A DNA stretch of 16,276 nucleotides from positions 1 through 16,276 of the forward strand of contig JBMYYH010000068.1 of assembly GCA_049609225.1 (NCBI GenBank), read 5' to 3'. Under the pieces are notes generated by a model. The model was not told the DNA's origin, searched no databases, and worked only from the letters and a program-made list of their open reading frames with translations. Below, piece after piece: positions 6,660 through 12,979 of the stretch. Made by a program: the position numbers and the translations under genes. This DNA comes from GCA-2746235 sp049609225 (GTDB lineage: Bacteria; Planctomycetota; UBA1135). Positions within the stretch are counted from its first letter, which is position 1, and every line of letters starts with the position of its first letter.

Positions 6660-8141
6660 ATGCAGCACCTTCCAATCCTGATCGTGCTTGTGCCCATGGT
6701 GGCAGCCCTGCTCTGCCCCCTCGTCGGCCGACGCTTCTCCTGGGGCATCAGCCTCACCGCTACCTGGACCTGCTTCGCCATTGCGGTGCGTCTGCTGCAG
6801 ATGGTCCTGGCCGGCGGCACCATCGACTATGAACTGGGTGGTTGGGAACCGCCCTGGGGCATTGCCTATCGCGTCGACCTGCTCGGCAGCCTGGTCTTGC
6901 TCATCGTCTCCACGCTGGCTGCTCTGGTGATCACCGCATCACGCGCCAGTATCCGCGATGAGATCGCGCCGCAGCGACGCCCGGCTTTCCACACTTCCCT
7001 GCTGCTGCTGATCACCGGTCTGCTCGGCATGACCGTCACCGGCGACGCCTTCAACCTGTTCGTGTCGCTTGAGGTCTCTTCCCTCGCCACCTACACCTTG
7101 ATTGGCCTCGGTAAGGATCGCCGCGCCCTGACGGCAGCCTTCCAGTACCTGGTGATGGGATCGATCGGTGCGACTTTCGTCCTGATCGGCATCGGCTTCC
7201 TCTACATGATGACCGGCACGCTCAACATGGCGGATCTCGCCGCGCGTCTGCCGGAGGTTTCCCATACGCGTACCGTGCGCGTCGGCTTTGCCTTCCTCGG
7301 CATTGGCCTGGGGCTCAAGCTGGCTTTGTTCCCGCTGCACCTGTGGCTGCCCAACGCCTACGCCTACGCACCGTCGGCCGTGAGCGCCTTGCTCGCCTCG
7401 ACCGCCACCAAGGTCGCGGCCTATGTGTTGATCCGCTTCCTGCTCACGGTCTTCGGCCCGGAGTTCGCGCTCAGCACCATGCCCTTCGACAAGATCCTCA
7501 TCGCTTTGGGTCTTACTGGCATCCTGTCGGCTTCCCTCACCGCCATCCTGCAGTCCAACGCCAAGCGCCTGTTCGCATATTCGAGCGTCGGGCAGATGGG
7601 ATACGTGGTCCTGGGCGTCGGCATCGCCTCCAGCCTGGGCGTGAGTGCGGCGATCCTGCACCTGGCCAACCACGCGCTGATGAAGGGCGCCCTGTTCCTC
7701 GGTCTCGCGGCCATCATGCTGCGCACCGGTTCCGTGCGGGTCGACGCCTTCCGCGGCATGGGCAAACGCATGCCTTGGACCATGGCCGCCATCGCTATTG
7801 CCGGCCTCAGCTTGATCGGCATTCCCGGCACCGCTGGATTCCTCAGCAAGTGGTATCTACTCATGGCCACTTTGGATGCCGGCTTGTGGCCTTTGGCAGT
7901 CGTCATCCTGATCGGATCCCTGCTCGCCGTCGCCTATGTCGGACGCATCTTGGAAGCTGCCTACCTGAAGCAACCGGAGCCAGGTGAGCCGGGCTTCGAG
8001 AAGGTGGCGGAAGCACCGCTAGGCATGTTGATTCCGATCTACGTGCTGGTGTTGTCCAATCTTTACTTCGGCATGAACACCGAGCTCACGGCCGGTCTTG
8101 CCGAACAGGCCGCCGCCGCCCTGATGGAGGTCACCCCATGA
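6660..8141 (+). CDS. mrpD: Mrp-type antiporter subunit D, first copy (NuoL/M/N-like)
   Basis: 493 residues, the standard length for MrpD, with about 14 membrane helices. Residues that define the proton path in this superfamily are present: Glu138 in FVSLEVSSL, Lys220 in GLGLKLALFPLHLWLPNA, Lys251 in STATKVAAYV, and Lys397 in TAGFLSKWYL. Conserved NAKRLFAYSSVGQMGY (300-315) also fits. It should exchange Na+ for H+ or move H+ as one antiporter module of the Mrp complex in the cytoplasmic membrane. Of the three D-type copies, this one has the most typical MrpD-like LHLWLPNAYAYAPSAVSALL segment. It starts 3 bases after mrpC and overlaps the second copy by ATGA. Confidence 0.92.
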   Translation: MQHLPILIVLVPMVAALLCPLVGRRFSWGISLTATWTCFAIAVRLLQMVLAGGTIDYELGGWEPPWGIAYRVDLLGSLVLLIVSTLAALVITASRASIRDEIAPQRRPAFHTSLLLLITGLLGMTVTGDAFNLFVSLEVSSLATYTLIGLGKDRRALTAAFQYLVMGSIGATFVLIGIGFLYMMTGTLNMADLAARLPEVSHTRTVRVGFAFLGIGLGLKLALFPLHLWLPNAYAYAPSAVSALLASTATKVAAYVLIRFLLTVFGPEFALSTMPFDKILIALGLTGILSASLTAILQSNAKRLFAYSSVGQMGYVVLGVGIASSLGVSAAILHLANHALMKGALFLGLAAIMLRTGSVRVDAFRGMGKRMPWTMAAIAIAGLSLIGIPGTAGFLSKWYLLMATLDAGLWPLAVVILIGSLLAVAYVGRILEAAYLKQPEPGEPGFEKVAEAPLGMLIPIYVLVLSNLYFGMNTELTAGLAEQAAAALMEVTP

Positions 8142-9610
8142 GCGCCGACGTCCTCCTCGGAATGGTCATGCTGTTGCCATTGGGTTGTGCCGGAGCCATC
8201 GTGCTCGCACGCGGCAATCCCAACCTGCGCGAAGCCATCTCGCTGCTGACGGGAGCCGCACTGTTCGCCTCGGTCCTGGCCCTGACTGCCGCAGTACGCG
8301 GAGGCGATGTACCGGCGTTGGTGCTGGCCGAGCCGATTCCGGGATTGCGTCTGCATCTGTCGCCGGAACCGCTGGGTCTGTTGTTCGCGATGCTTGCTGG
8401 CCTGCTTTGGCCCATCACCGTGACCTTCGCGATTGGTTACATGCGTGGCCTTGGCGAGTCTTCGCAGACACGGTTCTATGCCTGCATGGCCCTATCCGTC
8501 ACGGCCACGCTCGGCATCGCCATGGCTGGGGACATGCTCACGCTGTTCCTGTTCTACGAACTGCTCACCCTCGCGACTTTCCCGCTGGTCACCCATGCTG
8601 GGACCGCCGCCGCCCGACGTGCCGGCCGCATCTACCTTGGCATTCTCATGGGCACTTCGATGTCCATGCTGCTGCTGGCCACGGCGATCACCTACCGCAC
8701 CACCGGCACTCTGGATTTCCAGCCCGGCGGCGTGTTCGGCTCCGACTTCGACCCGCGCCTGCTTAGCGTCGCACTGATCCTGTTCGTATTCGGCGCCAGC
8801 AAAGCGGCCTTGATGCCCTTCCACCGCTGGCTGCCCAACGCGATGGTGGCCCCCACCCCGGTCTCGGCGCTCCTGCACGCAGTCGCGGTGGTGAAGGCGG
8901 GTGTGTTCACCATCCTGAAGGTCTCGGTCTACCTGTTCGGCATCGACACCCTGGCCAGCCTCGACGGCGCCGTGGTGATGCGCAGCGTTGCAGCCTTCAC
9001 CATCTTGGCTGCGTCGCTGATCGCGCTACGCACCGACAACCTCAAACTACGCCTCGCCTACTCCACGGTCAGCCAACTGGCTTACATCGTGATGGGCGCC
9101 ATGCTCGCCACCTCGGCCGGCATGGTCGGAAGTGGCATGCATCTGGTCATGCACGCCTTCGGCAAGATCACCTTGTTCTTCTGCGCTGGTGCGATCCTGG
9201 TCGGCTCCAGGCGCAAGTACGTCAGTGAAATGGATGGATTGGGGCGCAAGATGCCGATCACCATGGCGGCCTTCACCGTTGGCGCCTTGTCGCTGATCGG
9301 CCTGCCACCTACGGGTGGAACTTGGAGCAAATGGATGTTGCTGCAGGGCACCATGGATGCCGGCACCATCAGCCTGATGGTGGTCCTGTTGATCTCGGCG
9401 ATCCTGAACCTCGCTTATCTGCTGGTGATTCCAGTACGCGCGTACTTCGCCGAACCGCAGGTGTCGAAGAGTCCGGCCCTTCCCATGGAAGAGGTCACGG
9501 AATCGCCGCTGGCCTGCCGCATTGCCTTTGGCCTGACCAGCTTCGGTTGTATCCTCGGCTTCGCCTTCCCCGAACCGCTTTGGGCATTCGTCCAGGAGGC
9601 CATCGGATGA
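8138..9610 (+). CDS. mrpD: Mrp-type antiporter subunit D, second copy (NuoL/M/N-like)
   Basis: 490 residues with about 14 membrane helices, clearly related to but diverged from the first copy. Functional residues are kept: Glu141 in LFYELLTLATFPLVTHAG, Lys222 in GASKAALMPFHRWLPNAM, Lys253 in AVVKAGVFTILK, and Lys398 in GGTWSKWM. The segment PTPVSALLHAVAVVKAG is closer to NuoL/MrpA antiporter domains than to classical MrpD. It may therefore stand in for the missing NuoL-like half of MrpA (inference). A good ribosome binding site (GGAGGTC, 7 bases from ATG 8138) and ATGA overlaps at both ends indicate coupled translation. Confidence 0.9.
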   Translation: MSADVLLGMVMLLPLGCAGAIVLARGNPNLREAISLLTGAALFASVLALTAAVRGGDVPALVLAEPIPGLRLHLSPEPLGLLFAMLAGLLWPITVTFAIGYMRGLGESSQTRFYACMALSVTATLGIAMAGDMLTLFLFYELLTLATFPLVTHAGTAAARRAGRIYLGILMGTSMSMLLLATAITYRTTGTLDFQPGGVFGSDFDPRLLSVALILFVFGASKAALMPFHRWLPNAMVAPTPVSALLHAVAVVKAGVFTILKVSVYLFGIDTLASLDGAVVMRSVAAFTILAASLIALRTDNLKLRLAYSTVSQLAYIVMGAMLATSAGMVGSGMHLVMHAFGKITLFFCAGAILVGSRRKYVSEMDGLGRKMPITMAAFTVGALSLIGLPPTGGTWSKWMLLQGTMDAGTISLMVVLLISAILNLAYLLVIPVRAYFAEPQVSKSPALPMEEVTESPLACRIAFGLTSFGCILGFAFPEPLWAFVQEAIG

Positions 9611-9942
9611 TCCACAGGGAGAAACCTCTACAGAAACCCGACGGCAGCCCTTACGTCTTCGATTCGCCGAAGAACCGGCAGCGCTTTACCCGCGGCTTCT
9701 TCATCGTCTGCGTGATCCTGGTGTTGCTCGACTTCTCGGGAGTGCGTCATGCGGACCATCCTTGGGAAGCGCTGTTCAGCTTCTACCCGCTGTATGGATT
9801 CGTGTCTTGCGTGGTGCTGGTGCTGTTGGCAAAGAAGTTACGCCAAATGATCATGCGTCAGGAGGCATACTACGATCCTTATCCGGGTCCAGAAACACGG
9901 AAGGATGTGGAGCAACCCGAGCAGGAGGGTTCCGATGCCTGA
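9607..9942 (+). CDS. Small two-helix membrane protein within the mrp operon, function unknown
   Basis: 111 residues. Layout: a basic cytoplasmic N-terminus (1-30), helix 1 at about 31-44, a short loop FSGVRHADHPWE, helix 2 at about 55-76 (FYPLYGFVSCVVLVLLAKK), then RQMIMRQEAYYD and an acidic, Pro-rich tail. I believe similar small proteins sit beside MrpD-like genes in other genomes, but I know no assigned function. Both ends overlap neighbours (ATGA with the upstream D copy, 8 bases with the downstream one), and an AGGAGG site lies 7 bases before ATG 9607. Tight coupling between two antiporter subunits makes an accessory or structural subunit the best inference. A longer frame begins at 9322, but that part is a shadow of the upstream gene. 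Confidence 0.8.
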   Translation: MIHREKPLQKPDGSPYVFDSPKNRQRFTRGFFIVCVILVLLDFSGVRHADHPWEALFSFYPLYGFVSCVVLVLLAKKLRQMIMRQEAYYDPYPGPETRKDVEQPEQEGSDA

Positions 9943-11629
9943 GCTGCTGATCACCTTGCCCCTATTTCTGGGCGCGATTGCCGCTTTGGTCACCCGCGGA
10001 CGCCTGCGCGCGGTGTTGATGCTCGCCGCACCCTTCGTCGGTGCCTATTTGCTGTGGAGCCTGGATCCCAACACCAACGTCACCACCTCCCTGATGGGCA
10101 TGGAGCTGACACCGGTGCGCCTCGATCGCATGGCGATTCTGTTCGGCTACCTGTTCCACCTCGCCTCTCTCATTGGAGTGATCTATTCGCTCCACTTGAA
10201 AGACACCGCGCAGTTGGTGGCTTCCTTGTCGTATGCGGCTTGTGCCGTGGGTGCGGTCTGTGCCGGCGACCTCCTGACCTTGTTCCTCTACTGGGAAGGC
10301 CTGGCGGTCACCTCGGCGATCCTGATCCTGGCCCGACGTAGCTGCCGCTCCCTTGGTGCAGGTTTCCGCTACCTGGTCTACCAGGCTTGTTCCGGCATGC
10401 TGTTGTTGGCAGGCATCCTTCTGTGGATGAGCCAGGGCAATGATCTGCGTTTCGATTACATCGGTATCGATACGGTCGCAGGCAAGGTATTGATGCTCGC
10501 CTTCGGCATCAAGGCCTGCTTCACCTTCCTGCACTCCTGGCTGACCGACGCCTACCCGGAAGGCACCGCCACCGGCACCGTGTTCTTGAGCGCCTTCACC
10601 ACCAAGGTGGGTGTCTATGCCTTGGCACGAGGCTTCCCCGGCGAGGAAGTTTTGGTTTACATCGGCCTGGCAATGGCCTGCACGCCGATCTTCTACGCAG
10701 TGGTCACCAACGACTTGCGTCGGGTGTTGGCCTATAGCTTGATCAACCAAATCGGCTTTATGGTGGTTGGTATTGGCATCGGCACGGAATTGGCACTGAA
10801 CGGTGCCGTCGCGCATGCCTTCAACGACGTGTTGTTCAAGGGCCTGCTGATGATGTCGATGGGAGCCATCTTGCATGTCACGGGAGAGATGCGCGGCTCG
10901 CATCTCGGCGGTTTCTACAAGACCATGCCGAAGACCGCGATCCTGTGCATGGTCGGTGCAGCATCCATCTCAGCCTTCCCGCTGTTCAACGGCTTCGTCA
11001 GTAAGTCGATGATTATGTCGGCGGCAATCTACGAAGGTTATGACTGGGTGTGGCTGGGCCTTGCCTTCGCAGCGGCCGGCGTGTTCCACCACGCAGGCAT
11101 CAAGATTCCGTTCTTCGCCTTCTTCGCCGAAGACAGTAAGTTGCTGCGTCAGGGTTCGCAGGAGCCACCACGCAACATGATTATCGCGATGACCATCGCG
11201 GCGTCCCTGTGCATCGGTATTGGTTGTTATCCGCAGGCGCTCTACGCCTTGCTGCCTTACACCAACACCTACAACCCCTACACCTCGGGGCACGTGTTGA
11301 GTCAGCTGCAGTTGCTGGCCTTCGCTTCCCTGGCCTTCGTCGGACTGCGCATGCGCGGCTTGTATCCGGAAGAGAAGCCTTCCACGCACCTCGACATGGA
11401 GTGGACTTACCGTCGCCTGGTGCCTGGTGCCGCAAGCATGGTCGGACGCATCCTGCTCCCCACCTGGACACGCCTGCGTCTGCGTCTTTGGACGGCCGTC
11501 ACCCAGCCGCTACTGGATAAGGTGAGTCATCACCGTTCGGAAGGTAGCCTGGCGCGCCACCGCCCCACCGGAAGTATGGCGCTATGGGTAGCCGTCCTGC
11601 TGGTGACTTGTCTCCTCTTGTTCTACTAA
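9935..11629 (+). CDS. mrpD: Mrp-type antiporter subunit D, third copy, with C-terminal extension
   Basis: 564 residues, about 70 longer than the other two copies. The core again keeps the proton-path residues: Glu121 in FLYWEGLAVTSAIL, Lys193 in AFGIKACFTFLHSWLTDAYPEG, Lys224 in AFTTKVGVYAL, and Lys357 in NGFVSKSMI. The sequence HSWLTDAYPEGTATGTVFLSAFTTK differs from the more common LPxAHxxAPTPVSALL form, so this is a separate subfamily. The tail (about 480-564) is basic and amphipathic (WTRLRLRLWTAV), then HRPTGSMALWVAVLL, a final membrane helix ending at the C-terminus. Such extensions in NuoL-type proteins lie along the membrane. The start at ATG 9935 has a strong AGGAGGG site 5 bases away and overlaps the small gene by 8 bases. 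It is the last gene of the operon. Confidence 0.9.
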   Translation: MPELLITLPLFLGAIAALVTRGRLRAVLMLAAPFVGAYLLWSLDPNTNVTTSLMGMELTPVRLDRMAILFGYLFHLASLIGVIYSLHLKDTAQLVASLSYAACAVGAVCAGDLLTLFLYWEGLAVTSAILILARRSCRSLGAGFRYLVYQACSGMLLLAGILLWMSQGNDLRFDYIGIDTVAGKVLMLAFGIKACFTFLHSWLTDAYPEGTATGTVFLSAFTTKVGVYALARGFPGEEVLVYIGLAMACTPIFYAVVTNDLRRVLAYSLINQIGFMVVGIGIGTELALNGAVAHAFNDVLFKGLLMMSMGAILHVTGEMRGSHLGGFYKTMPKTAILCMVGAASISAFPLFNGFVSKSMIMSAAIYEGYDWVWLGLAFAAAGVFHHAGIKIPFFAFFAEDSKLLRQGSQEPPRNMIIAMTIAASLCIGIGCYPQALYALLPYTNTYNPYTSGHVLSQLQLLAFASLAFVGLRMRGLYPEEKPSTHLDMEWTYRRLVPGAASMVGRILLPTWTRLRLRLWTAVTQPLLDKVSHHRSEGSLARHRPTGSMALWVAVLLVTCLLLFY

Positions 11630-11635
11630 GCCGCC

Positions 11636-11653
11636 GAAACGAACATTCGTTTC
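11636..11653 (+). terminator. Perfect inverted repeat just after the mrp operon (probable terminator-type hairpin)
   Basis: GAAACGAA (11636-11643) and TTCGTTTC (11646-11653) are perfect 8-bp arms around CA, 7 bases after the last mrp stop codon. As RNA it would form a 7-bp stem with a 4-base loop. It lacks a following T tract and is AT-rich, so termination strength is doubtful. The remaining gap (11654-11791) shows nothing further that I can identify. Confidence 0.4.
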
Positions 11654-11791
11654 CTGCCTCGCTCGCTTGGTTCCTGCTGGCTCTGTTTGCCGGCATTTTT
11701 CCCTGCACAAGGTCGTTCGGATTAGGAATCGTGGCAGGTCAAGATGCGCGGGACATCGCCGCCAACGGTCAGGCCAAAGGAAGGCTTCGAC

Positions 11792-12979
11792 CTAACCGCG
11801 CTCCAGCATCTGCCACACCAACAATTGCATGCGTGGCAGGTGAAAGAGTCCCTTCCAGTGGTTGCCCTTCAGGTCCAGCGAGGGGCTGCCGTTACGGTGG
11901 AGATAGCCGTACCATTCGCCGTGCTTGGGGTCGGCGAAGTGCTTGTCCACCCACGCATGCAGAGTTCGAAAGCGTGTGCCGAACCGCTCCTCTCCCGTTA
12001 GGCGTAGCGCCAGGAGATTGGCGATGAGCGCCTCGCAATGCGGCCACCAGTATTTCATGTCGTGGGAAGGCTCCTGCACTGGGCCACCATAGAGGTCGCG
12101 GAAGGCGAACAGTCCGCCATGGACCTCGTCCCAACCCCGTTTCCAACTCCAGTCAAGCATGTTGATACCGAGGTCCCGCATGGCAGCATCACCTCGATGC
12201 TCCGCCTCTTTCAGAACAAACCAAGCCGCCTCGATGGCATGCCCAGGATTCAAGGTTCGGCCCTCGAAATGATCTATCACATTTCCGCCAGGAGTGACGG
12301 TCTCCAGGACGGCTTCATGTTCCGGGCTGCAAAAATCTCGTTCCATGCGGCGCACGTAACTTTCAGCCAAGTCATCCATCGCGCGGAGGCCCAGGTTGTC
12401 ACGGAGGGTCTGCACAAGATTGAGTCCGATCATCCACGGACCGATTCCTTGGCTGGGGCGAGTCTTTGGATTTACCTTCGGTTCTGCGCCGCCCCCTTGG
12501 ATCGCCACCGCCACAAAGTGTTGGAAAAGCTCGACGGCACGCTCCGCTTGGTGCTTCTCACCCGTCACCGCGGCAGATGCAGCATAAGCCATACAGGCAA
12601 AGGCCTCGGAGTAGGCGTAGCGACGCTTGCGCAACGGCCGTCCTTTCTGCGTGACCAGGAAGAACATACGTCCATCCTCATCAAAGCAGTGTTCCTCCAG
12701 GAAGGTTAGGCAGGAATGCGCAGCCACCCTCCAGGCCGGCCGCGGCTCCACCTCGCGAAGGAGAGTGGCGAACATCCAGGCACTGCGCCCTTGGTGCCAG
12801 ACTGCCTTGTCGCTGTCGAGCAGACTGCCGTCGCGGCCCAGGCTGGTGAACATACCGCCATGGTCAGGATCGAGGCCATGCTCAAGCCAAAAGGGCAGGG
12901 TGTCGTCCAGGAGGGAGTTGCGATAGTGCGGAGCCAAGGCGACGAGGTCGTCTGGCAAGGGGTGAGCGGGAAGTTTCAT
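11792..12979 (-). CDS. N-acylglucosamine 2-epimerase (AGE/RenBP family), probable ManNAc to GlcNAc epimerase
   Basis: 395 residues, the normal length of the AGE family with an (alpha/alpha)6 barrel. Visible motifs: VWHQGRSAWMFA (60-71), EGRTLNPGHAIEAAWFVL (239-256) with His247, KYWWPHCEAL (309-318), and GNHWKGLFHLPR (372-383) with His380. The two histidines correspond to the catalytic pair known in AGE enzymes, which interconvert GlcNAc and ManNAc by proton transfer at C2. In this operon it would turn ManNAc released by the lyase into GlcNAc, replacing the NanK/NanE phosphorylated route. The AGE superfamily also contains cellobiose and mannose epimerases, but the operon favours the N-acyl sugar. 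ATG 12979 overlaps the symporter stop as ATGA. No Shine-Dalgarno is visible, so it is probably coupled. Confidence 0.88.
   Translation of the reverse strand: MKLPAHPLPDDLVALAPHYRNSLLDDTLPFWLEHGLDPDHGGMFTSLGRDGSLLDSDKAVWHQGRSAWMFATLLREVEPRPAWRVAAHSCLTFLEEHCFDEDGRMFFLVTQKGRPLRKRRYAYSEAFACMAYAASAAVTGEKHQAERAVELFQHFVAVAIQGGGAEPKVNPKTRPSQGIGPWMIGLNLVQTLRDNLGLRAMDDLAESYVRRMERDFCSPEHEAVLETVTPGGNVIDHFEGRTLNPGHAIEAAWFVLKEAEHRGDAAMRDLGINMLDWSWKRGWDEVHGGLFAFRDLYGGPVQEPSHDMKYWWPHCEALIANLLALRLTGEERFGTRFRTLHAWVDKHFADPKHGEWYGYLHRNGSPSLDLKGNHWKGLFHLPRMQLLVWQMLERG

Noticed and set aside
6939..7673. Minus-strand open frame of 244 codons inside the first mrpD
   Set aside because: It lies wholly within a conserved antiporter gene, has hydrophilic repetitive composition, and has no start signal or recognisable motif.
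4251..11629. Energy-converting hydrogenase (Mbh) or complex I operon
   Set aside because: MbhD/MbhE-like and NuoL/K-like domains are present. No [NiFe] catalytic subunit, NuoB/C/D/I or NADH-binding subunit is here, and MrpE, F, G and MnhB point to an Mrp antiporter.
11584..12027. Plus-strand open frame running past the end of the mrp operon
   Set aside because: It starts inside the third mrpD in another frame and continues antisense to the epimerase. It has no convincing start or motif.
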